Source: an uncultured Gammaproteobacteria bacterium (lineage in GTDB: Bacteria > Pseudomonadota > Gammaproteobacteria > GCA-001735895). Taken from it: a stretch of 37,852 nt of DNA. A model generated the notes under the pieces. It had not been told where the DNA came from. It saw nothing but the letters and a program-made list of their open reading frames with translations, and made no database searches. Positions 16,566 to 24,816 of this stretch are shown piece after piece. A program made the position numbers and the translations under genes. The first letter of the stretch is position 1. Each line of letters begins with the position of its first letter. Where the stretch lies: contig CAMYML010000010.1 of the NCBI GenBank assembly GCA_947259305.1, positions 1 to 37,852 of the forward strand. The letters run 5' to 3'.

Positions 16566-17261
16566 CTAGACGACGTAGTCGAGTTTTGTCGTCAGGTCGA
16601 GCTGCCTTTCATTGTGGTAATTCAGTTTTCGCACCAGGTCGCAGCCAATGATTGCGATGAATTTTTCGTAGGCTTTCAAGTTTTTAAGCCTGAGCTTTTC
16701 CAGATCGTCGTGGGTCCAGTAGGCGCACTGCACAAAATTTTCCGCATAGGCGTTCGCAGTGGCGCGTTCCTTGCTCAGGAAACTCATTTCGCCAATGAAA
16801 TCACCCGCTTTCAGCGTGGCGATGGTTACGTCATTTTTGACAATGTTGACTGTGCCTCTGAGCACGATAAACAGTCTGTCCGGCACCTCGGATTCGTCAA
16901 TAATGTTCTTGTCCTGAAAAATGCAGAAGCCATTACTGGTGATCAGCTTTTTGAATTCGCGGGTGGACAGGGTTGAAAAGTACCTGTGATAAATTTTTTT
17001 TGTTTCGTCGGGTAAGTTGATGGTAATCTTATCGAGCAGTAACAGCGTGATGTGGAACAGATTGATAGCGAGATAAGCGGCATTCCAGCCAATCATCGAA
17101 CTTATGCCCAGACTGACTCCGGAAACAATGTAGGTGATGGCGGCGCATACCAGGAAGATGCGTAACCAGAGGATGCTGCGTAATAAATAGGCCGCACAGC
17201 TAAAGATCGCGGCAATACTGTAAAAGTATTCGCCTGACAGATTGAGTAAATTCCCTTCCAT
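16566..17261 (-). CDS. Membrane protein with C-terminal cyclic-nucleotide-binding domain (Popeye-like layout)
   Basis: A 231-residue protein. Three N-terminal helices (about 13-30, 32-51, 58-77) lead into a cyclic-nucleotide-binding domain (about 95-200). RLFIVLRGTVNIVKND and GDFIGEMSFLS (153-163) are the typical beta-barrel and phosphate-binding-cassette stretches. Three helices plus a cyclic-nucleotide-type domain is the layout of animal Popeye proteins and their bacterial relatives. In an ungapped alignment to the protein kinase A cassette, the phosphate-binding Arg position is Ala167, with Arg166 one residue before. Ligand binding may therefore be altered. The C-terminal 30 residues have no clear domain. 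No promoter-linked partner is visible; the amidase upstream on the same strand is 160 bases away. Confidence 0.8.
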   Translation of the reverse strand: MEGNLLNLSGEYFYSIAAIFSCAAYLLRSILWLRIFLVCAAITYIVSGVSLGISSMIGWNAAYLAINLFHITLLLLDKITINLPDETKKIYHRYFSTLSTREFKKLITSNGFCIFQDKNIIDESEVPDRLFIVLRGTVNIVKNDVTIATLKAGDFIGEMSFLSKERATANAYAENFVQCAYWTHDDLEKLRLKNLKAYEKFIAIIGCDLVRKLNYHNERQLDLTTKLDYVV

Positions 17262-17421
17262 AAGACAGATTCCCGTTTATTTTTAGTTTTAGATTGGCCG
17301 GCTATGATATTACCTCGGAATAAGTAGTTCAAACCTTGATAATAAACAGGTGCCAGGCTACCCCATATCGAGAGGGATATTCGGAATTCACCGGTAACGG
17401 CAATCCGCCTGAGATCTCAGC

Positions 17422-18837
17422 TTAAATGTCTGGACGCTTATGTGCCCAGGGCATGGCCTTCTCGATGGCGGCGGCAATTCTTAGAGCCAGTGGGTCGTCC
17501 CAGCGGCGAGCCACGATCTGGGTAGCCGTGGGCAATCCATCGCTAAAGCCCGATGGGACCGACAGTGCGGGGCAGGGCGCCATATAGTTGAAGGCTCCGG
17601 TCATATCCATGCACTCGAGCAAGCCATCATCATTGGTTCCTGCGAAATCCTGGTCGCGCATTTCCACCGGGGGCGCAACGATTGCGGTCGTTGGGCAGAG
17701 CAGGGCATGGTGCTGCTCGAGAACCGCGCCCAGTTTGTGCCAGTAACGGGTCCGCTCGAACTCCCATTTGCGCGCCGTCACGGCGTCGATGTTCCGCCCC
17801 AGTTCAATCCACTTCACCAGGCCTGCGCTCATGCGTTCGCGATTTTCATCGAGCGGGACGTCGGTGAGGTTGTCATAAGCGGCCGCCATGAAAATCCCCC
17901 AGCTGCCATTCCACATATCGACGATCCTGCTGTCCCAGCCCAGATCGACTTCCTCGATTGTCGCGCCGGCATCGCTGAGGGCATCTGCCGTCGCGCGGAG
18001 GTTGGCTTCGACGCCGGGATCGACGGCGCAAAACCCGAGCGTAACGTCTAGCGCGAATTTCATGCCCTTGGCATCGGCGGGAAGCGGATGCTCGAGCTGG
18101 CAGCGTGGCAGGGATTGAATATCGGACGGGTGTTCGCCCTGTACGACGTTTAGAAAAAGTGCGACGTCGTCGACCGTGCGTGCCAGCGGGCCGAAATGGG
18201 AAATGTTGCAATAGGCGGTGTCGATGATATCCATCGGAATTCGGCCGAGCGACGGCTTGAGTCCAACGATACCGCAGAGCGCGGCCGGGATGCGCACGCT
18301 GCCGCCCATATCGGTACCCTCGGCCATCGGGACACAACCCGCCGCGACCGCGGCGCCCGATCCACCGGACGAACCGCCGGGGGTTCGCGCGCGGTTCCAG
18401 GGATTGCGAGTGATGCCCCATAACGGAGAGTCGGTAAAGCCCGAGGTGGCGAATTCCGGTGTTGTTGTCTTGCCGACCATGATGGCGCCGGCAGCCTCCA
18501 GTCGTTCGACGATTACCGGGTTCCAGTCGGGCACCCAGTCCTGCAGCAGGCGCGAACCGCGGGTTGTCACCTTGCCCCGGGTGGGCGTGAAGTCCTTGAT
18601 CGCAATTGGAATGCCCTCGAGCGGGCGCGCCTGGCCCGCGATCAGTCGCTGTTCGGCAGTCTTTGCCTGTTGCAGGGCTTCCTCGGGAAAGGTGAAACAG
18701 AAACAATTGAGGGTTTCGTTTACTTCTTCGATGCGCGCCAGGGAATTCTGCACGACTTCGACGGGTGAAATCTCCCTGGCGAGATACCGGCGAATTAACT
18801 CGGTCGCGGGCGTATAACAAAGATCGGGATCAGCCAT
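17422..18837 (-). CDS. Amidase (amidase signature family)
   Basis: A 471-residue amidase-signature hydrolase of normal length. The Ser-cisSer-Lys triad is intact: Lys81 in GIPIAIKD, Ser156 in the GGSSGGS loop (154-160), and nucleophile Ser180 in TDMGGSVRIPA, 24 residues after the cis-Ser as in the family. There is no signal peptide, so it is cytoplasmic. It hydrolyses a carboxamide to acid and ammonia; the family also contains aryl-acylamidases and GatA. GatA is unlikely because gatB and gatC are absent nearby. The substrate is unknown. No good Shine-Dalgarno precedes the ATG at 18837. Confidence 0.92.
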   Translation of the reverse strand: MADPDLCYTPATELIRRYLAREISPVEVVQNSLARIEEVNETLNCFCFTFPEEALQQAKTAEQRLIAGQARPLEGIPIAIKDFTPTRGKVTTRGSRLLQDWVPDWNPVIVERLEAAGAIMVGKTTTPEFATSGFTDSPLWGITRNPWNRARTPGGSSGGSGAAVAAGCVPMAEGTDMGGSVRIPAALCGIVGLKPSLGRIPMDIIDTAYCNISHFGPLARTVDDVALFLNVVQGEHPSDIQSLPRCQLEHPLPADAKGMKFALDVTLGFCAVDPGVEANLRATADALSDAGATIEEVDLGWDSRIVDMWNGSWGIFMAAAYDNLTDVPLDENRERMSAGLVKWIELGRNIDAVTARKWEFERTRYWHKLGAVLEQHHALLCPTTAIVAPPVEMRDQDFAGTNDDGLLECMDMTGAFNYMAPCPALSVPSGFSDGLPTATQIVARRWDDPLALRIAAAIEKAMPWAHKRPDI

Positions 18838-18988
18838 GCAAAACTCGACTCGCGGTGAAAATTCGAGTCATTATTCTAGTCGCTTGTGCGCGGCGTTGAC
18901 ATACACTAATTGGGTCGTTGCTGGAATAATATCCGTGGCATATTGCATGATGGTCGCTGGCACAGGACCGTGAGGGACCCGGTCTATT

Positions 18989-20716
18989 TTATCCGGCTTG
19001 CCAGAAATCCGGATACAGATAAGTAACGACCAGGGCTGCAGCAAGTAACAATAACCCGCCGGCCAGAAACCAGATGATGCGGCGATGGCGTTTTTTACGC
19101 GCGAGCGCGGCCTCGGGCAGCTTCCCCTTGAGCGCTTCGAGTCGGACTATGACTTTGTCGAATCGATCCTGGTAATTTGCGGAATCGGATTCCAGCATAT
19201 CTCGCAGCAGTGCCTGTAAACGGCTGTCGAGATTGTCGAAATCAGGGCAGGATTGTATGCGCCGATGGGCGAACCTGAGTGGCTCGCCGGTAAGCATGTG
19301 GTGAAAAATAGCGCCCATGGAATAAATGTCCCGTTCTATCGATGCGCCGGCCTTTAGCGCAGGCTGGTACCAGTCTTTACGGTCAGTGCGATAATGCTCC
19401 TCGAATCCAAAGTCGCTGATGCGGATTCTTTCCTTTTTGTCGAACAGAATATTACTGGGGCGCAAATTTCCGTGCAGGATGTCATTTTCGTGCGCGGCCT
19501 GCATGCCGCGGCATAGCTGCAGCGCGGTATTAACGAAGCGATCGCCGGTGTAGGGCCTGGAGAGGCGATCCTGGAGGCTGCCGCCGGCCAGGTGGCGCAT
19601 GACCACGATGAATGCATTATCGTTTTGCGAGGTGCCTAGCACTTCGATCAGGTTTTGATGCTTGATGCCGGTCAACAGCCGCGCCTCGCGTAATCCGGCT
19701 TCGGACCTGTGGCGTTTCTTGATGACCATTAACCGGTTACGTAACTTATCCTCGAACAGGTAAGCCGCCCCATGTTGGTTGCGTTCGATTACATCGAGTA
19801 ATACGAAATTATCGATTGCCTTGCCAACCAGGGCACTGGCTTCCTGTTTCTGGGTTTCGGCCAGGTGCGCGCCCTGCAAAAGGCGTAACAGACGCAGCCT
19901 GATTTCTTCAGCGGAAGCGGGACGGCGAGCAGGCTCGATCTCCAGGCATTGTTGAATCAGCGCGGCCAGTTTCGGTTGCAGCGAAGCCAGCGGTGCCTGC
20001 CAGTTTTTGATGTCGTCGACATGTTTTATACCAACGAACAGCTGGTACATGACGGCACCCAGCGAGTAAATGTCACTCAACTGGCTGACTGAATCGGGTG
20101 CGGTGAATTGCTCCGGGGACATAAAGTCGGGCGTGCCCAGGACTTCCCTGCCATCAGGATTGCCCCTGGCGTTCAACCAGGCGATCCCGAAGTCCAGGAT
20201 TCTGAGGTGACCCTCGCCGTCGATTAGCAGATTCGCGGGTTTGATGTCGCGATGGATGACGCCGTTCTTGTGGGCATAGGCAAGGCCGCTGCAGATTTGC
20301 ATCGACAGCATTACCCTGGCCAGGGGCGTCATCGTGGTTTGCTGTACCCTCTCGGCCAGAGTCTCGCCCTCGACGTATTCCATGACGAAATAAGGCCTGC
20401 CACCGGAACTGAAGCCGCGGTCGATGATATGAATAATGTTCGGGTGGTTGAGCTGGGCGATAACCAGTGATTCCTGGTCGAACAGCTCCTGCGCCTTGTG
20501 GTCCCAGAGATGTTCGGCGGATAAGAACTTTATCGCAACCGTACGGTTCAACGAGGACTGCTGCCCGCGGTAAATGGTTGCCATACCACCGCGGCCGATC
20601 TGGGTGAGGTCTGTGTAACCTTCCAATTGCATGTTTTCTGACATAAGAGAGCGAACCGCGAACCTGTTAGCGACTGTACTATCTATTTCGGGTGGGAGCT
20701 CGAAACCTTTAAGCAT
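18989..20716 (-). CDS. Membrane-anchored Ser/Thr protein kinase with tandem kinase and pseudokinase domains
   Basis: A 575-residue protein. Kinase domain 1 (about 34-285) is complete: IGRGGMATIYRG loop, VAIK (Lys63), HRDIKPANLL (Asp157), DFG (175-177), GTPDFMSPEQF. A second kinase-like domain follows (about 303-530): its glycine loop is degenerate, Lys333 or Lys334 in VIKK and DFG (435-437) remain, but HRD is replaced by HGN (415-417), so the catalytic Asp is Asn. It is predicted to be a pseudokinase, perhaps regulatory. A basic stretch and a single C-terminal helix (about 546-568) anchor the protein with the kinases in the cytoplasm and a very short tail outside. Neither ATG 20716 nor ATG 20644 (24 residues shorter, just before the domain) has a clear ribosome-binding site. 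A lone FHA protein is encoded 12 kb away. Confidence 0.9.
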   Translation of the reverse strand: MLKGFELPPEIDSTVANRFAVRSLMSENMQLEGYTDLTQIGRGGMATIYRGQQSSLNRTVAIKFLSAEHLWDHKAQELFDQESLVIAQLNHPNIIHIIDRGFSSGGRPYFVMEYVEGETLAERVQQTTMTPLARVMLSMQICSGLAYAHKNGVIHRDIKPANLLIDGEGHLRILDFGIAWLNARGNPDGREVLGTPDFMSPEQFTAPDSVSQLSDIYSLGAVMYQLFVGIKHVDDIKNWQAPLASLQPKLAALIQQCLEIEPARRPASAEEIRLRLLRLLQGAHLAETQKQEASALVGKAIDNFVLLDVIERNQHGAAYLFEDKLRNRLMVIKKRHRSEAGLREARLLTGIKHQNLIEVLGTSQNDNAFIVVMRHLAGGSLQDRLSRPYTGDRFVNTALQLCRGMQAAHENDILHGNLRPSNILFDKKERIRISDFGFEEHYRTDRKDWYQPALKAGASIERDIYSMGAIFHHMLTGEPLRFAHRRIQSCPDFDNLDSRLQALLRDMLESDSANYQDRFDKVIVRLEALKGKLPEAALARKKRHRRIIWFLAGGLLLLAAALVVTYLYPDFWQAG

Positions 20717-20844
20717 AAATCGCTACAGTTGGCTGACAGCCGGGCCAGGTTTTCAAATTTTTCCGAATGTGGTGTCAATTAAAAATGAACCCATATGTTG
20801 GGCTATTTATATATCCATGAATAATGAAAAGGATTAAGAGAACC

Positions 20845-21210
20845 ATGAAAACCTCCCTGTACTGCATTAGTTTGCTGGTAATTACGCTCATCGCCGGTTG
20901 TGCCGGCTCGCGTCATGCCAACCCCGTCATCGACCCGGCCGGCGTCGATATGGGGCAATACCAAAATGACCTGGCGGCCTGTGAACAGATTGCGCAACAG
21001 GTGCAACAAAAAGCCGGGGCTGGTGCAGTCGGTGGCGCTGTTGTCGGCGCGCTGGTGGGTTCGATTTTCGGTGATAGCCGATCGGCGATGAAGTCGGCCG
21101 GCGCAGGCGCCGTCGTTGGCGGTGCCAAAGGTGGTGCCGCAACCCACCGGGAAAAGGCGGTGGTCGTCAAGAACTGCATGCGAGAACGAGGTTATCGCGT
21201 TCTCAACTAG
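20845..21210 (+). CDS. Glycine-zipper lipoprotein
   Basis: A protein of about 121 residues with a signal peptide and a lipobox LIAGC. The mature part has an AACEQIAQQVQQ segment and then two Gly/Ala-rich helices (GAGAVGGAVVGALVGSIFG and SAGAGAVVGGAKGGAA), a glycine-zipper pattern as in Rickettsia 17-kDa-antigen-type and YMGG-like proteins, and ends with NCMRERGYRVLN. This CMRERGY ending is common in this class of outer-membrane lipoproteins. Function is unknown; glycine zippers insert in or pack against membranes. ATG 20845 is preferred over ATG 20824 because it gives a compact signal peptide and has AAGAGA just upstream. Confidence 0.82.
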   Translation: MKTSLYCISLLVITLIAGCAGSRHANPVIDPAGVDMGQYQNDLAACEQIAQQVQQKAGAGAVGGAVVGALVGSIFGDSRSAMKSAGAGAVVGGAKGGAATHREKAVVVKNCMRERGYRVLN

Positions 21211-21500
21211 ATTTTGGGCGGCGCAGGCAAGGCAGTTGATTGCCGATTAAAATGATTCGGTTGCGATTGGTTTTCGAGCGACATGAAAACCATTGGCCCG
21301 CTATCACCTGGGTTTACAACCACTGGAATTCCCCCGCCGAGATAAATCCGACCTGTAAACTTTCCGTAATACGAAATAGTTATCATGTTTCACCCGCAAT
21401 AAAAATTTAGGCTATTCTCCTTTTGCCCGTTACCGGCTGCTGCTATGCCCGCCTGCCGGTGCTGAATTTCGGCAGTTAACTTATCAGGGAACGCAACCAG

Positions 21501-22532
21501 GTGTTTATCGACTCCTTGCACAAAATTCGCGCTTATTTTCGCTGGTCGAATCTGAAACGATTGGCCAAGGCGCCATTCCGGGGCGGCCTTCAGGCCGCGT
21601 TGGTCGCCTGGCGCGAACGCAGGCGGGAAACGCTGCCAGACGATGTCACGCATACGTTTCGAGCGCAGGAGTATCCCGGATCGAGGACCCGTCGCTACCT
21701 GGTCCACGTGCCGCACGGTAAAACGGGTCGGCGTCCGCGACCCCTGGTCGTGGTATTGCACGGATGCCAGCAGGATAATCGCGATATCGAGAAGATATCC
21801 GGATTCAATCAATTGGCCGATCGCCAGGGTTTCCTGGTTGCTTATCCATTTGTCACCAGTTACCGCGGCATGCGTAACAGGAATTGCTGGGGCTGGTGGT
21901 TCGAGCGGGAAATCCGCGCGGGCGCGGGCGAGGTCGAAGACCTGTGGCAAATCGTCGAGGAAATACAACAGCATTATTCGGTCGACCCGGAGCGTATTCA
22001 CGTTACCGGTTTATCGTCAGGCGCGGGCATGGCCGTGGCCATGATGGTGGCGCATGCGGATAAGATCGCGTCGGGCGCCGCAGTCGCCGGGGTTCCCTAC
22101 GCGGAAAAAGCCGATGCCGTCCGGCACGAGTTCAATCGGACTCCGCGCAACCGGCCCGTGGTCTCCATCGTAAAAGCTATGCGCAATGAAATGGGTGATG
22201 CGGCGCGCGCCGTGCCGATTCAAATCGTGCATTCGAAAAATGACGATAAGGTCGATATTAATTCGGCAAGCGTCTTACGCGACAGCTGGGGGCATTGCTT
22301 TGGCGTCGATACTCGACACGCCTACAGGATTACCAGCGGTAACGCGAAAGGCACGGCCTGGCAACATAGCCAGTATCTGAATGACGCGGGCAAGTCGGTT
22401 ATCGAAACGCTGTTTCTGGAGGGCCCGGGTCATGGCTGGTACGGTGGCAATCCGGGGAAATACAGCTTCCCCGAGGCGCCGGATATCAAACAGGAACTGT
22501 GGAAGTTCTTTGCGGCGCATCACTTGCAATAG
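21501..22532 (+). CDS. PHB-depolymerase-family esterase
   Basis: A 343-residue alpha/beta hydrolase. The motif VVVLHGCQQDNRDI (about 83-96) is the oxyanion region characteristic of the Esterase_PHB family. The lipase box is GLSSG (170-174, Ser172). His311 in GPGHGWYGG is the catalytic His; Asp248 or a neighbour in HSKNDDKVD is the acid. Cys128 and Trp129-133 lie in the NCWGWWF stretch, common to this family. No signal peptide is seen, so extracellular polymer digestion is unlikely; it could act on intracellular hydroxyalkanoate oligomers or on carbohydrate or feruloyl esters. Start is GTG at 21501 with a weak CAGGGA upstream. It stands alone. Confidence 0.87.
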   Translation: MFIDSLHKIRAYFRWSNLKRLAKAPFRGGLQAALVAWRERRRETLPDDVTHTFRAQEYPGSRTRRYLVHVPHGKTGRRPRPLVVVLHGCQQDNRDIEKISGFNQLADRQGFLVAYPFVTSYRGMRNRNCWGWWFEREIRAGAGEVEDLWQIVEEIQQHYSVDPERIHVTGLSSGAGMAVAMMVAHADKIASGAAVAGVPYAEKADAVRHEFNRTPRNRPVVSIVKAMRNEMGDAARAVPIQIVHSKNDDKVDINSASVLRDSWGHCFGVDTRHAYRITSGNAKGTAWQHSQYLNDAGKSVIETLFLEGPGHGWYGGNPGKYSFPEAPDIKQELWKFFAAHHLQ

Positions 22533-22670
22533 GCTCGTTGGGCGGAACCTCTAATTGCCGCCGAATTAAGCCGCTTTCGATTGCTTTTCGATCGACACTG
22601 ACCCGACTGAAATCGAGGACGACAATGAGTCAATCGGCATGCGGTCGGGTCATGACGCAATGAGCGGCGA

Positions 22671-22699
22671 TAAAATTGCACGGCCAGCGTGCAATTTTA
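22671..22699. terminator. 11-bp palindromic hairpin downstream of the esterase gene
   Basis: TAAAATTGCAC (22671-22681) pairs perfectly with GTGCAATTTTA (22689-22699) over a 7-base loop, with an A/T-rich stem base on both sides. It sits 139 bases after the esterase stop. It may be a bidirectional terminator or an operator. Confidence 0.5.
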
Positions 22700-22811
22700 T
22701 GTAATTGACGCCTGTCCAGCGGAATCATAGAGTGGAATATCTCCTGGCGATCAGAACCTGCCTGCGTCCACGGCTGGAATCGATCCCAGATCACAACCGA
22801 GGAGACAAGTC

Positions 22812-23474
22812 ATGAAATTTTTCAGAAGCAGTACAATTCCCGTAACCGTATTCCTGATTCTAGCCTTTTCAGGCGCGCAGGCAGCCGGTGAACACCCGAT
22901 GGGATTTTTCGTTACCAGTAAAAGCATCGGCAAGGGTGCGGACCTGGGAGGGCTTGCAGGCGCTGACGCTCATTGCGCCAGTCTGGCCAGGGCCGCCGGC
23001 GCCACGGGCCGGACCTGGCGAGCCTACCTGAGCACTCAATCCACGGATGGCAAGACACGCGGGAAATCCGCCCGCGACAGAATCGGCAACGGCCCGTGGT
23101 ATAACGCCCGCGGTGAACTCATCGCCAGCGACCTTGACCAGTTGCACCTGAGTCCGAACCTCATCAAGCGCACCGCGCTCGATGAAAACGGGAATCAGAT
23201 CAAAGGACGTGGTGAAAAACCCAACGAGCACGATATTCTGACCGGATCAAAGAATGACGGTACCGCCTACTTCCCGTGGGAAGAGGGCGATCATACCTGC
23301 AGCAACTGGACCAGTTCGGCAGACGGCAAGGGCAGCGCGCAGGTCGGCCACCATGATCGTCACGGTGGCGGCAACACATCCTGGAACTCTGCCCACCCAT
23401 CACGCGGCTGCAGCCAGCAAAACCTGGTTGGCACCGGCGGGGCCGGGTACCTGTATTGTTTCGCTGCTGACTAG
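22812..23474 (+). CDS. Secreted lectin-like protein (C-type-lectin/endostatin-like fold)
   Basis: A 220-residue exported protein with a signal peptide (1-24, cut after AQA). The repeated landmarks GADLGGLAGADAHCASLA, GRTWRAYLST, ARDRIGNGPWYNARG and HDILTGSKNDG belong to a bacterial secreted family usually named lectin-like. I recall it as resembling C-type lectin or endostatin folds. Four cysteines remain after cleavage (55, 163, 200, 216), enough for two disulfides, suiting an extracellular location. The ligand, probably a sugar or polysaccharide, is not known. GAGGAGA Shine-Dalgarno precedes the ATG. A strong terminator follows, so it is a single-gene unit. Confidence 0.72.
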   Translation: MKFFRSSTIPVTVFLILAFSGAQAAGEHPMGFFVTSKSIGKGADLGGLAGADAHCASLARAAGATGRTWRAYLSTQSTDGKTRGKSARDRIGNGPWYNARGELIASDLDQLHLSPNLIKRTALDENGNQIKGRGEKPNEHDILTGSKNDGTAYFPWEEGDHTCSNWTSSADGKGSAQVGHHDRHGGGNTSWNSAHPSRGCSQQNLVGTGGAGYLYCFAAD

Positions 23475-23533
23475 GCGGCCGGGCTCTGCTGGAGAGCAGT
23501 GCAGTCGCTGCCGCAAGCGACCGGGAAGAGCGT

Positions 23534-23598
23534 AAAACAGGAGCAGGCCAGGATGAGCCGGATTCGATGGGTTTAATCCTGGCCTGTCTCCTGCTTTT
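23534..23598 (+). terminator. Intrinsic terminator after the lectin-like gene
   Basis: Left arm 23538-23554 pairs with right arm 23576-23593 (17 bp with one bulged base at 23587), loop of 21 bases, flanked by AAAA on the left and CTTTT on the right. It is the best terminator candidate between this gene and the next. Confidence 0.75.
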
Positions 23599-23718
23599 CC
23601 GCTGACGAAAAATGCAATCTTCGTTTTCGATAGAAAAATTGATCTGAGTCGGTTTCTGTTCTCGATTTAGGCATATTCTGATAAGTATCGTGTTGAACAA
23701 GCGAGAGAGAACAGGATT

Positions 23719-24153
23719 ATGTCCATATGTGTAGTTGTTGCGGATAGCAGTAAAGCGAGATTCCTGTTGGCCGAGAATGGGCGCAGCGCGTTAGTCGACC
23801 ACAGGGATTACGTGCATCCTGAAAGTCGACTTAGAGAGCAGGATCTGGTCAGCGATGGCACCGGCAGCGAATCTGATTCGGGTGGTTTCGGTAAACATTC
23901 GATGGGGCATGAAAACGCAGCCCATCGGAAGCATGCAGAAATCTTTGCCCATGAACTCTGTATTGAAATAGATAAACTGCGTCGGACCAGCGATCTGCGC
24001 AGAATCTACCTGGTCGCATCACCGAAATTTCTTGGATTGTTACGCGCCAGCATAAGTAAACAGTGCGTGGATTTACTGGCAGGTGAAATAAACAGGGATC
24101 TGGTAACTCACAGTATTGAAGATATCCGTACTCATTTACCCAAACTTCTGTAA
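23719..24153 (+). CDS. Host attachment protein family (PF10116-type)
   Basis: A 144-residue cytoplasmic protein. VVVADSSKARFLLAENG at the start, the GGFGKHSMGHENAAHRKHAEIFA middle and RIYLVASPKFLGLLRASISKQ are diagnostic of the family named after a plant-attachment protein of Agrobacterium. The fold relates to eRF1/baeRF-like domains. The attachment role is known only from that one case, and a ribosome- or stress-related role is equally possible. There is no signal peptide. Full length. It is followed by the MITE-like element. Confidence 0.85.
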   Translation: MSICVVVADSSKARFLLAENGRSALVDHRDYVHPESRLREQDLVSDGTGSESDSGGFGKHSMGHENAAHRKHAEIFAHELCIEIDKLRRTSDLRRIYLVASPKFLGLLRASISKQCVDLLAGEINRDLVTHSIEDIRTHLPKLL

Positions 24154-24208
24154 ATGAAACCGACGAACCAGGCGGCTCGACGCAGAGAGGAATTAAGCAA
24201 ACTGCCAC

Positions 24209-24363
24209 CAATGGCACTTACTTAACAGAAAACTGGTCATTCCCGCGCAAGCGGGAATCTTGTAACAGCTGCTATCCGGTAGTATCAAGACCGATACGTC
24301 GGACCGCCCGATACGTCGGACCGCCGCTTACGCGGGTATGACGCCCTTAAGTAAGTGCCATTG
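24209..24363. mobile_element. MITE-like element with 17-bp terminal inverted repeats
   Basis: Exact 17-bp inverted termini (CAATGGCACTTACTTAA at 24209-24225, complement at 24347-24363) enclose 121 bases with no ORF. Inside is a hairpin ATTCCCGC-GCAA-GCGGGAAT (24239-24258), whose left flank is complementary, 16 of 18 bases, to 24325-24342, and a perfect 17-bp tandem duplication (24291-24307 and 24308-24324). This nested layout fits a non-autonomous miniature element. Target-site duplications are not obvious at the ends. No transposase is in the window. Confidence 0.75.
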
Positions 24364-24375
24364 CCAACTGTCACT

Positions 24376-24795
24376 TTAATTGGCAGTGCTTGGGTCTGAA
24401 CTTTTAAGCGCGGCTACAATCAACGCACACCAGCCCATAATAAAGGCAACCCCGCCAATGGGTGTGATTGCACCCAGCCACTTGATGCCACTGAGCGCGA
24501 GTATATAAAGGGAGCCGCTAAACAGAACGATACCGAGGATAAAGGCAACTGCGGCGAGCATGAGCCAACGCGGTGAAAACTGCGGGATTGCTGAAATTAC
24601 ACCAACCACCACCAGCGCAATGGCATGGTACATCTGGTACCTGGCGGCAGTCTCGATGAGACCCAGTGAATAGGCATTCAGCACTGGCTTTAATCCATGG
24701 GCGGCAAATGCGCCAGCCATTACCGCGAGCATGGCAAAGCAGGCGCCCGCGATTACAAGCCGTCGATTGATTCTGGAAATTTGCAGAGTGCTCAT
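24376..24795 (-). CDS. DUF423 family small membrane protein
   Basis: A 139-residue protein with four hydrophobic helices. The landmarks GAFAAHGLKP (about 27-36), the YQMYHAIAL stretch, FSGSLYILAL and LGAITPIGGVAFIMGW define DUF423 (YwdK/YgdD relatives). Function is not established. The stop lies only 12 bases from the MITE-like element, so the element borders the 3' end of this gene. It follows the AruI-like gene on the same strand after 19 bases and is likely co-transcribed with it. Confidence 0.9.
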   Translation of the reverse strand: MSTLQISRINRRLVIAGACFAMLAVMAGAFAAHGLKPVLNAYSLGLIETAARYQMYHAIALVVVGVISAIPQFSPRWLMLAAVAFILGIVLFSGSLYILALSGIKWLGAITPIGGVAFIMGWCALIVAALKSSDPSTAN

Positions 24796-24816
24796 TTGTC
24801 CGCCGGCAATGCAAAC

